This document shows, one piece after another, positions 1 to 5,921 of a stretch of 7,533 nucleotides of DNA. The translations under genes and the position numbers were made by a program. Location of the stretch: the NCBI GenBank assembly GCA_026987795.1, contig JALSMF010000389.1, forward strand, positions 1 to 7,533. Direction: 5' to 3'. The stretch comes from Bacteroidales bacterium (GTDB taxonomy: Bacteria; Bacteroidota; Bacteroidia; Bacteroidales; JAADGE01). The notes beneath the pieces were generated by a model. It was given only the letters and a program-made list of their open reading frames with translations, did no database searches and had not been told where the DNA came from. Position 1 is the first letter of the stretch. Each line of letters starts with the position of its first letter.

Positions 1-641
1 TTTTAATAACCGCCGGACCAACCTATGAAAATATAGACCCCGTCAGATTTATAGGAAACCGTTCAAGCGGAAAAATGGGATACGCACTTGCCGAAGTTTT
101 TGCTGAAAACGGAGCAGAAGTTACAATTATTTCAGGTCCCGTAAACATAAAGCCCGAAAACCGGGAAATTAAAATAATTTCAGTTGAAAACGCTGAAGAA
201 ATGTATAATCAAACAAAAAAACATTTTCCCGAAAACAACATAATAATATTTGCTGCCGCAACGGCAGATTACACTCCCGAAAATCCTGCAATCTCAAAAA
301 TAAAAAAGAAAACAAACGATTTAAATATAAAATTAAAACCCACAACAGACATTGCCCTTGAATTGAGCAAAATAAAATTAAAAAATCAGACAACTGTAGG
401 ATTTGCTTTAGAAACAGACAATGAACTAATTAATGCAAAAAATAAACTTAAAAAAAAGAAATTTGATTTTATTGTTTTAAACTCATTAAAAGACAAAGGT
501 GCCGGATTCGGGTACGACACAAACAAAATTTCTGTTATAGATAAAGACAATAATATTAAAAATTTTGAGTTAAAATCAAAAGCCGAAGCAGCCCGGGACA
601 TACTGAACATAATTACTGAATTTATCAAGGCTGATTCATAA
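1..641 (+). CDS. coaBC: CoaBC, C-terminal (CoaB) part: phosphopantothenate--cysteine ligase; 5' end outside window
   Basis: Partial gene. The reading frame is open from base 3, giving 212 visible residues, so the ATG at 75 is internal. CoaB joins 4'-phosphopantothenate to cysteine using CTP. The CoaC half, which decarboxylates the product to 4'-phosphopantetheine for coenzyme A synthesis, would lie upstream. Seen, numbering from base 3: the nucleotide-binding start ITAGPT (residues 2-7), the FIGNRSSGKMG signature (16-26), AAATADYTP (84-92), the lysine-rich SKIKK (98-102) that matches the CTP/acyl-intermediate loop, VGFALET (132-138), and NSLKDKGAGFGYDTN (160-174), which corresponds to the family's 'ND...GF..D.N' segment. 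The C-terminal length fits the family. No hairpin separates it from the next gene 15 bases on, so the two are probably co-transcribed. It is a cytosolic housekeeping enzyme. Identity is very secure; only the missing N-terminus is unknown. Confidence 0.96.
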   Translation, partial: LITAGPTYENIDPVRFIGNRSSGKMGYALAEVFAENGAEVTIISGPVNIKPENREIKIISVENAEEMYNQTKKHFPENNIIIFAAATADYTPENPAISKIKKKTNDLNIKLKPTTDIALELSKIKLKNQTTVGFALETDNELINAKNKLKKKKFDFIVLNSLKDKGAGFGYDTNKISVIDKDNNIKNFELKSKAEAARDILNIITEFIKADS

Positions 642-656
642 ATTTCATTTTCGTTT

Positions 657-1568
657 ATGAAAAAAATTATTTTTATAACAGTACTTTTCCTGAGTACCCT
701 CCGAATATATTCCCAAGAGCTTAATTGCAGAATAAGCATTAACAGAAGCCAAATACAAGGAACAAACGAAGAGCTTTTCAGAAAAATGCAGCAAGATTTA
801 TACGAATTTATGAACAACAGAAGCTGGACTAATAATATTTTCTCTAATAATGAACGTATTGAATGCCAGATACAAATAACACTTTCAAAATATAACGGAA
901 TAGACAAATTCACCGGAAATATTTCAGTGCAGTCTACACGCCCCGTTTTTAATACCAATTATAAATCAACATTGTTCAATTTTAAAGAAGATAACGACTT
1001 TGATTTTTTTTATACCGAAGGACAAGCACTTGAATTTAACGAAAATACACACCTTTCAAACCTCACATCTGTTTTGGCATTCTACGCATACATAATCATA
1101 GGACTTGACTACGATTCTTTCGGACTAAACTCCGGAACACCGTATTTTGAAAAAGCAAATCAAATAATGAACAATGCACAATCCGACCCCGACAACAACT
1201 GGAAAGCATTTGGAACAACCAATCAAAATAACAGATATTATCTCATAAACGGTTTAATGAGCAGTGAAAACGCACCTCTCAGAAAATTTAATTATCGTTA
1301 CCACAGACTCGGCTTAGACATAATGTCAGAAAAACTCCAAGAAGGAAGAAATCAAATAGCAAATGCCTGTCAATTCCTTAAACAAGTTTACAACAGAAAA
1401 GCCAATTCATTTATACTCAGAATACTGCTGACAACAAAAGTTGATGAAATAGTAAAAATATTCTCAGATGCTCCGGTTCAGGAAAAGAAAAAAGTATATA
1501 ACATACTTAAAGAAGTTGACCCGACAAACCCTAAAGTAGACAAAATTATGCAGCAAGGACAAAATTAA
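657..1568 (+). CDS. Secreted DUF4835 family protein (PorD-like, type IX secretion associated)
   Basis: A 303-residue protein with a classical signal peptide: MKK, then a hydrophobic stretch to about residue 17, and likely cleavage between S19 and Q20. The mature protein starts QELNC, and C24 is too far from the cleavage site to be a lipobox cysteine. Family landmarks seen: ELNCRISINRSQI (21-33), FMNNRSWT (51-58), NERIEC (65-70), STRPVFNTNYKST (93-105), NLTSVLAFYAYIIIGLDYD (135-153) and YRYHRLGLDIM (213-223). These match the Bacteroidota-specific DUF4835 family, which some databases label type IX secretion system protein PorD. I recall that name but cannot verify it, so I leave the symbol blank. 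The protein probably acts in the periplasm or at the inner face of the outer membrane. The molecular role is not evident from sequence. The gene follows coaBC after 15 bases with no promoter or terminator between, which is its usual place in this phylum. The usual next neighbour, recN, is absent here. Confidence 0.88.
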   Translation: MKKIIFITVLFLSTLRIYSQELNCRISINRSQIQGTNEELFRKMQQDLYEFMNNRSWTNNIFSNNERIECQIQITLSKYNGIDKFTGNISVQSTRPVFNTNYKSTLFNFKEDNDFDFFYTEGQALEFNENTHLSNLTSVLAFYAYIIIGLDYDSFGLNSGTPYFEKANQIMNNAQSDPDNNWKAFGTTNQNNRYYLINGLMSSENAPLRKFNYRYHRLGLDIMSEKLQEGRNQIANACQFLKQVYNRKANSFILRILLTTKVDEIVKIFSDAPVQEKKKVYNILKEVDPTNPKVDKIMQQGQN

Positions 1569-1602
1569 AAGCAAATTTAGCGGTCAATATGTTATTTTTT
1601 CT

Positions 1603-1610
1603 TAATTTTG
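1603..1610 (+). promoter_or_regulatory. Candidate Bacteroidota promoter -7 element for udk
   Basis: TAATTTTG matches the phylum's TAnnTTTG -7 consensus exactly. It lies in the 80-base gap between the DUF4835 gene and udk. Transcription would start near 1617, leaving a leader of about 30 bases before the udk ATG. No good TTG/TTTG -33 box is seen at the expected spacing (the nearest is TTTAG at 1576-1580), so the call rests on the -7 box and position. Confidence 0.45.
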
Positions 1611-1648
1611 AATTCCGATAGATACTGCTTAAATTAAAAATACCTGAA

Positions 1649-2275
1649 ATGCTGATAATCGGAATCGCCGGAGGAACCGGCTCCGGAAAAACAACCGTTG
1701 TAAGAAAACTGACCGAACAACTCCCGAAAGGAGAAGTTGCAATTCTTTCTCAAGATTCATACTATAAAGACAACAGTCATATCCCTCCGGAAGAAAGACA
1801 AAAAATTAACTTTGACCACCCCGACTCTATAGAATGGGACTTACTCATAGAACACATACAACAATTAAAAAAAGGAAAAGCAATAGAAGAGCCCTCCTAC
1901 TCATACATCACCTGCACCCGTAATGCCGAAACAAAAACCGTCTTGCCGCATAAAGTTATAATTGTTGAAGGCATCCTCATCTTAACTAATAAAAAATTAA
2001 GAGACCTCTTCGACATCAAACTTTTTGTATATGCCGACGACGACGATCGCCTCGGAAGAGTAATAGAAAGAGACATAGCCGAAAGAGGAAGAACAGTAAA
2101 AAAAGTATTGGAAAGATACGCTGCCGTAGTAAAACCTATGCACCTGCAATTCATTGAACCCTCAAAAAGTTTTGCCGATATTATAATCCCTCAAGGCGGA
2201 CACAACAAAGTAGCAATAGAGCTTCTGTCTGCCATAATAGAAAAATATCTGAACCAAAAATCTGATGACCGATAA
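1649..2275 (+). CDS. udk: Uridine kinase (uridine/cytidine monophosphokinase)
   Basis: A 208-residue cytosolic enzyme that phosphorylates uridine or cytidine to UMP or CMP with ATP or GTP in pyrimidine salvage. Seen: Walker A GGTGSGKT (8-15); SQDSYYKD (34-41), carrying the probable catalytic Asp36 and the tyrosines that line the nucleoside pocket; NFDHPDSIEWD (54-64); VIIVEGIL (103-110), the strand and loop of the Walker B region; the lid arginines in RVIERDIAERGR (137-148); and QFIEPSKSFADIIIPQGG (167-184). Length and order match bacterial Udk closely. The motif that reads YSYxxHTR in E. coli is YSYITCTR here (84-91), so Cys89 replaces the base-contacting His; this may affect the uridine/cytidine preference. 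The ATG is the natural start, since the protein begins at the first beta strand just before Walker A. The stop overlaps the next gene by 11 bases, indicating translational coupling. A TAnnTTTG promoter box lies 39 bases upstream. Confidence 0.95.
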   Translation: MLIIGIAGGTGSGKTTVVRKLTEQLPKGEVAILSQDSYYKDNSHIPPEERQKINFDHPDSIEWDLLIEHIQQLKKGKAIEEPSYSYITCTRNAETKTVLPHKVIIVEGILILTNKKLRDLFDIKLFVYADDDDRLGRVIERDIAERGRTVKKVLERYAAVVKPMHLQFIEPSKSFADIIIPQGGHNKVAIELLSAIIEKYLNQKSDDR

Positions 2276-2981
2276 AATAAAAAATAATCAAATCTTATTT
2301 CTGGATATAGAAACAGTCCCCGCAGAGCCGTCATTCAAAGAATTGTCCGCTCAAATGCAAAAACTTTGGAAAAAAAAATCAAAATACCTCATAAAACCGG
2401 AAGATAAAAACGAAACTCCCGAAACTATATATCCGAAAGCCGGTATTTTTGCGGAATTCGGGAAAATAATATGTATTTCAGTCGGTTTTTTTTATAAAAA
2501 TACATTCAGAACAAAATCATTTTTCGGAAATAACGAAAATAAAATACTTACGGATTTTAAAAACCTTATTGAAAAATCTTACAACTCTCCTGAAAAATAC
2601 CTGTGTGCACACAACGGAAAAGAATTTGACTACCCTTACATAGCCCGCCGAATGCTTATTAACGGCATAAAACTGCCCGAAATGCTTAATCTCGCAGGAA
2701 AAAAACCGTGGGAAGTAAAACATCTTGACACTTTAGAATTATGGAAATTCGGCGATTACAAACACTATACATCATTAGAACTCCTGACGGCTGTTTTTAA
2801 CATCCCGACACCCAAAGATGATATTGACGGAAGTATGGTATATGAAATTTACTATAAAGAAAATGACATTGAAAGAATTGCGGAATATTGCGAAAAGGAT
2901 GTAATTGCAACGGCACAACTGTTTTTAAGATACAAAAACCGCGACATCTTAAAGCCCGAAGATATTATATCCCTCACTTAA
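2265..2981 (+). CDS. Predicted 3'-5' exonuclease, PolB-exonuclease-like (DNA_pol_B_exo2 / RNase H-like fold)
   Basis: A 238-residue soluble protein with the three exonuclease motifs of the DEDD superfamily. ExoI is LFLDIETVP (11-19; Asp14, Glu16). ExoII is AHNGKEFDYPYIARRM (115-130; Asn117, Phe121, Asp122). ExoIII is AEYCEKDVIATAQLF (206-220; Tyr208 and Asp212, making it the DEDDy type). KDDIDGS (184-190) and HLDTLELW (153-160) are further family-like stretches. All four metal-binding acids are present, so it should be a two-metal-ion 3'-5' exonuclease on DNA or RNA. There is no polymerase domain: it is a stand-alone member of the family described as related to the exonuclease domain of family B polymerases. 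The cellular role is not established. The ATG lies inside the end of udk (11-base overlap, different frame), so expression is probably coupled to uridine kinase. No terminator follows, but a new promoter appears just downstream. Confidence 0.85.
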   Translation: MTDKIKNNQILFLDIETVPAEPSFKELSAQMQKLWKKKSKYLIKPEDKNETPETIYPKAGIFAEFGKIICISVGFFYKNTFRTKSFFGNNENKILTDFKNLIEKSYNSPEKYLCAHNGKEFDYPYIARRMLINGIKLPEMLNLAGKKPWEVKHLDTLELWKFGDYKHYTSLELLTAVFNIPTPKDDIDGSMVYEIYYKENDIERIAEYCEKDVIATAQLFLRYKNRDILKPEDIISLT

Positions 2982-2988
2982 AAAAATG

Positions 2989-3018
2989 TTGTTATTTTTA
3001 TGCTAATTATTAATTTTG
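2989..3018 (+). promoter_or_regulatory. Bacteroidota-type promoter for the DUF151-nupG pair
   Basis: TTG at 2989-2991, a 19-base spacer, then TAATTTTG at 3011-3018, an exact match to TAnnTTTG. Both boxes are at the expected spacing, making this the best promoter in the window. The predicted transcription start is near 3025, giving a leader of about 30 bases before the ATG at 3055. The TTG at 3016 sits inside the -7 box and therefore cannot be the start codon of a transcript made from this promoter. Confidence 0.65.
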
Positions 3019-3054
3019 CCTTTATTTTCAATAAACCGAGCAAGACAAAGCTTT

Positions 3055-3645
3055 ATGAATAAAATTCGTATCAGAATAGCAGGATTATCATACAGCCAAA
3101 CACGTTCCGGTGCCTATGCCCTCATTCTTGAAGAAGAAGACGGCAATCACAGACGGCTCCCCGTAATAATAGGAACAGCCGAAGCTCAATCTATTGCAAT
3201 ACAATTAGAAAACCTGAAACCTTACCGCCCCTTAACTCACGACCTCTTTGTAAGTATGGCAAACTCTTTCCGTATAGAAGTCCTTGAAGTAAACATAATA
3301 AAACTCGAAGAAGGTATTTTTTATTCCGAAATTGTATGTAAAAGAGAACACGCAATAATAAAAATAGACTCAAGAACATCAGATGCCGTAGCAATTGCCT
3401 TAAGATTTCATGCCCCTATTTACGTTACGGAAGAAATAATGGATAAAGCCGCAATGGTTTTTGATGATGAAAATCAAACTGCCGAAAAAGAAAAAAAAGA
3501 AACAACGGAAGAAGATACCTATAACTTCCGAAATATGACGGAAGAAGACTTGAGGAAAAAGATGGATGAAGCCGTAAAAAATGAGGAATACGAATTAGCC
3601 TCACTGATAAGAGACGAATTGAAAAAGCGAAGAAAGAACAAATAA
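3055..3645 (+). CDS. Bifunctional nuclease family protein (DUF151/BFN domain) with C-terminal UVR motif
   Basis: A 196-residue cytosolic protein. The N-terminal BFN (DUF151) domain covers about residues 1-137, with the typical RLPVIIGTAEAQSIAIQLE (34-52) and DSRTSDAVAIALR (105-117). A charged Glu/Lys linker follows (about 138-160), then a UVR motif at about 165-193: LRKKMDEAVKNEEYELA continuing into a RDELKKRR helix, as in UvrB, UvrC, ClpC and McsA, where it mediates protein-protein contacts. BFN proteins from plants were reported to have RNase and DNase activity; whether this one does is inferred from the family. The frame can be extended upstream to a TTG at 3016, but that codon lies within the promoter -7 box. 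The ATG at 3055 gives the normal domain start (MNKIRIRIAGL). The nucleoside transporter follows after 20 bases and is probably co-transcribed. Confidence 0.88.
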   Translation: MNKIRIRIAGLSYSQTRSGAYALILEEEDGNHRRLPVIIGTAEAQSIAIQLENLKPYRPLTHDLFVSMANSFRIEVLEVNIIKLEEGIFYSEIVCKREHAIIKIDSRTSDAVAIALRFHAPIYVTEEIMDKAAMVFDDENQTAEKEKKETTEEDTYNFRNMTEEDLRKKMDEAVKNEEYELASLIRDELKKRRKNK

Positions 3646-3665
3646 TTTAACAAAATTCTAAACTG

Positions 3666-4925
3666 ATGAGCATAAAATTAAGATTAATAATAATGAACTT
3701 TCTCCAGTTTTTTGTCTGGGGAGCATGGCTTATAACAATTGCAAACTACTGGTTCGGCACAATGGGATGGGGAGCAACCGAATTCGGAGCAGTTTTCCTT
3801 ACTTTAGGTATCGCATCATTATTTATGCCCACTTTAACAGGAATTATTGCAGATAAATGGGTTAATGCAGAAGTTGTCTATGCCGTTTCACACCTTTTGG
3901 CAGGAGCTGCCGTAGCATGTTTTCCGTTTATAAACGACCCGCATACATTTTTTTGGGTTATGCTGTTTGCAATGAGTTTCTATATGCCTACTATTGCTCT
4001 TACCAATACTATTGCATATAACGCTTTAAACCTTGCAAAATTAGACGTAGTAAAAAACTTTCCTCCTATACGAGTTTGGGGAACTGTCGGGTTTATCGCT
4101 GCAATGTGGTTCACCAATTTAACAGGTAATAAGGCAAGTGAAAATCAGTTTTATATATCAGCAATTGCATCTCTTATTCTCGGAATATACTCTTTCACCC
4201 TGCCGAAATGTCCGCCGAAGCAAAAAACCGACGAAAAACAATCATTTATTAAGCTGTTCGGATTAGAAGCTTTTAAATTATTCGGTAACTATAAAATGGC
4301 TGTATTCTTTATCTTTTCAATGATGCTCGGAGCATCGTTACAGTTAACAAATATGTACGGAGACCGATTCCTCGACCACTTTAAAGAAATACCTAAATAC
4401 TCCGATTCTTTTATCGTAAAATACTCAACTATCGTAATGTCCGTTTCTCAAATTTCAGAAACCTTGTTTATTCTTACAATTCCGTTCTTTCTTAAACGCT
4501 TCGGCATAAAAAAAGTAATGATATTCAGTATGTTTGCATGGGTTTTACGCTTCGCCTTCTTCGGAATAGGCGGACCTGAAGGATTCGGACTTGTACTGAT
4601 TATTACATCAATGGTTGTTTACGGAATGGCATTTGACTTTTTTAATATTTCCGGCTCATTATTTATTGAAACCGAAACAGACAGCAAAATACGAGGCAGT
4701 GCTCAAGGACTTTTTATGATGATGACCAACGGTTTCGGAACTATGATAGGTGCACTCGGAAGCGGCATCATAATTGATAAATACTTTGTACTTCCTGATA
4801 AAACATGGGATTGGCATAACATATGGCTCAGTTTTGCAGCTTATGCGTTTGTTGTTGCAATCTTATTTATGATACTGTTTAAACATAAACATAATCCCGA
4901 AAAAATTAAAAATATTAATCATTAA
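3666..4925 (+). CDS. nupG: Nucleoside:H+ symporter, NupG-type (MFS superfamily)
   Basis: A 419-residue inner-membrane carrier, almost the same length as E. coli NupG (418), with about 12 predicted hydrophobic segments. Seen: FLQFFVWGAWL (12-22), GIASLFMPTLTGIIADKW (48-65), NFPPIRVWGTVGF (131-143), FFIFSMMLGASLQLTNMYG (214-232), SVSQISETLFILTIPFFL (259-276), YGMAFDFFNISG (319-330) and GSAQGLFMMMTNGFG (344-358). These run colinear with E. coli NupG as I remember it. Residues I recall as ligand contacts in NupG (Arg136, Thr140, Phe143, Gln225, Asn228, Gln261, Glu264, Asp323) all have counterparts here, some shifted by one: Arg136, Thr140, Phe143, Gln226, Asn229, Gln262, Glu265, Asp324. It should import nucleosides with protons and feed Udk. 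It follows the DUF151 gene by 20 bases and ends 13 bases before a strong intrinsic terminator. The related XapB-type xanthosine transporter is an alternative specificity. Confidence 0.92.
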   Translation: MSIKLRLIIMNFLQFFVWGAWLITIANYWFGTMGWGATEFGAVFLTLGIASLFMPTLTGIIADKWVNAEVVYAVSHLLAGAAVACFPFINDPHTFFWVMLFAMSFYMPTIALTNTIAYNALNLAKLDVVKNFPPIRVWGTVGFIAAMWFTNLTGNKASENQFYISAIASLILGIYSFTLPKCPPKQKTDEKQSFIKLFGLEAFKLFGNYKMAVFFIFSMMLGASLQLTNMYGDRFLDHFKEIPKYSDSFIVKYSTIVMSVSQISETLFILTIPFFLKRFGIKKVMIFSMFAWVLRFAFFGIGGPEGFGLVLIITSMVVYGMAFDFFNISGSLFIETETDSKIRGSAQGLFMMMTNGFGTMIGALGSGIIIDKYFVLPDKTWDWHNIWLSFAAYAFVVAILFMILFKHKHNPEKIKNINH

Positions 4926-4938
4926 ATTTTAACGGTCT

Positions 4939-4963
4939 AAAGCGGTTTAATACCGCTTTTTTT
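4939..4963 (+). terminator. Rho-independent terminator after the nupG-like gene
   Basis: A perfect 8-base stem AAAGCGGT / ACCGCTTT (4939-4946 and 4952-4959) with the 5-base loop TTAAT, running straight into a T tract ending at 4963. It lies 13 bases after the transporter stop and separates that transcript from upp. Confidence 0.85.
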
Positions 4964-4995
4964 ATATTTTTACAAAACATTACAAGTTATTTAAA

Positions 4996-5646
4996 ATGAT
5001 ACATATCCTCGGCGAACAAAATTCCGTATTAAACAAATTTATTTCTGAAATTCGTGATATTAATATCCAAACCGACAGTTTAAGATTCCGCAGAAACTTA
5101 GAACGAATAGGTGAAATTTTCGCATACGAAATAAGTAAAAATCTCGAATACGAAAATAAAGACATAACAACTCCTCTCGGAACCTCTAACATGAACGTCC
5201 TAAAAGACAATATAGTTCTTGCTACGGTTTTAAGAGCAGGACTTCCTCTGCACCAAGGTCTGCTGAACTTTTTTGACAGAGCACAAAATGCTTTTGTAGG
5301 ATCATTCAGAAAATATCATAAGGACAACAGTTTTGAAATAAAATCAGGATATTTGTCGGCTCCGGATATTGACGATAAATTTCTGATTATTTCAGACCCT
5401 ATGCTGGCAAGCGGTTCGTCATTAGTTTTAGCACACAAAGAATTAACACAAAACGGCGACCCTAAACATACACACATAGTAACAATTATTGCAGCAAAAG
5501 AAGGAGTGGAATATATGCAGGAACATCTTCCGAAAGATAAGTATACTGTCTGGATAGGAGCATTAGACAACGAACTGACCGCAAAATCTTACATAGTTCC
5601 CGGCTTGGGAGATGCCGGCGATTTAGCCTACGGAGAAAAAATATAA
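4996..5646 (+). CDS. upp: Uracil phosphoribosyltransferase
   Basis: A 216-residue cytosolic enzyme that makes UMP from uracil and PRPP. Seen: VLRAGLPLHQGLL (78-90), the family's LRAGL segment; the PRPP-binding loop ISDPMLASGSSLVLA (132-146; Asp134 and the small-residue loop); and the uracil-binding C-terminus YIVPGLGDAGDLAYGEK (199-215), whose GLGDAGD is diagnostic for UPRTase rather than other phosphoribosyltransferases. Compared with E. coli Upp, the PRPP loop reads ASGSS instead of ATGGS, and the tail reads LAYGEK instead of KIFGTK. I believe both are usual in Bacteroidota. The length is close to the family norm of about 208-216. The gene follows a terminator, so it needs its own promoter; only a 7/8 match to TAnnTTTG (TATATTTT, 4963-4970) is visible and it lacks a -33 box. 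No plus-strand terminator follows, and the convergent tRNA gene lies about 100 bases downstream. Confidence 0.94.
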   Translation: MIHILGEQNSVLNKFISEIRDINIQTDSLRFRRNLERIGEIFAYEISKNLEYENKDITTPLGTSNMNVLKDNIVLATVLRAGLPLHQGLLNFFDRAQNAFVGSFRKYHKDNSFEIKSGYLSAPDIDDKFLIISDPMLASGSSLVLAHKELTQNGDPKHTHIVTIIAAKEGVEYMQEHLPKDKYTVWIGALDNELTAKSYIVPGLGDAGDLAYGEKI

Positions 5647-5705
5647 AACCTTTATCACAAAATATTTACTTTTCTTATTTATAACAGCATTTTACAAACC
5701 TTATT

Positions 5706-5738
5706 AAAACAAAATAACTCCCTTTTCAGGGAGTTATT
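5706..5738 (-). terminator. Rho-independent terminator of the tRNA gene (minus strand)
   Basis: A perfect 10-base stem AATAACTCCC / GGGAGTTATT (5713-5722 and 5729-5738) with a 6-base loop. Read on the minus strand it is followed by a T-rich tail (TTTTGTTTT, including the stem end), and it lies a few bases beyond the tRNA 3' end. On the plus strand the stem is followed by AAAAAGTGG, so it is a poor terminator for upp. Confidence 0.75.
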
Positions 5739-5744
5739 AAAAAG

Positions 5745-5818
5745 TGGCGAGAACGAGAATTGAACTCGTGACCTCCGGGTTATGAATCCGACGCTCTGAC
5801 CGACTGAGCTACCTCGCC
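5745..5818 (-). tRNA. tRNA-Met (anticodon CAU), probably elongator
   Basis: A 74-base cloverleaf on the minus strand. The 7-base-pair acceptor is GGCGAGG with TCTCGCC (last pair G-T) and discriminator A. The D arm is GCTC/GAGC. The anticodon loop TTCATAA carries CAT (plus-strand 5782-5784). The T arm is ACGAG/CTCGT around TTCAATT. The 3' CCA is not encoded; the next bases are CTTT. The anticodon stem TCGGA/CCCGG has an A-C mismatch next to the loop and a T-G end pair; I recall the same ATTCATAACC context in elongator tRNA-Met of Bacteroides. The acceptor starts G-C paired, unlike initiator tRNA, which has an unpaired first base. A CAU tRNA could also be tRNA-Ile2, modified to lysidine at C34, which the DNA alone cannot exclude. 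It has its own promoter and terminator and is a single-gene unit, convergent with upp. Confidence 0.93.
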
Positions 5819-5832
5819 TTATTTTGCGGACG

Positions 5833-5860
5833 CAAAGATATAAATTTTAACTAAATCAAA
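5833..5860 (-). promoter_or_regulatory. Promoter of the tRNA gene (minus strand)
   Basis: On the minus strand, TATCTTTG (plus 5833-5840) matches TAnnTTTG exactly, with TTTG (plus 5857-5860) as a -33 box. The spacer is 16 bases, shorter than the usual 19 or so. Transcription would start near 5826, about eight bases before the tRNA 5' end at 5818, which fits a short precursor leader. A 14-base inverted repeat (TTTGCG-GA-CGCAAA, 5823-5836) covers the predicted start site. Confidence 0.6.
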
Positions 5861-5921
5861 AAGAAAATTTATTTTTTTATTGGTATTTTTTATATATATT
5901 GCAATACTTAAAAAAGGAAAA

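Noticed and set aside
386..958. Long minus-strand open frame (190 codons) across the coaBC/DUF4835 junction
   Set aside because: It is antisense to two clearly recognised genes, its translation resembles no family I know, and it arises from the AT-rich codon pattern of the plus-strand genes.
4963..4970. TATATTTT as the upp promoter -7 box
   Set aside because: It matches only 7 of 8 consensus positions, overlaps the T tract of the upstream terminator and has no TTG at -33 spacing; too weak to list as a feature although upp must have a promoter nearby.
5389..5424. Altered PRPP loop (DPMLASGSS) in Upp as a sign of changed function
   Set aside because: The change from ATGGS to ASGSS keeps small residues and the Asp, the uracil-binding GLGDAGD is intact, and I believe the variant is common in Bacteroidota.
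5880..5921. TTG at 5880 as the start of the START-like gene
   Set aside because: It adds 14 hydrophobic residues not typical of the family, while the ATG at 5922 has an AAGG run just upstream and a normal domain start.
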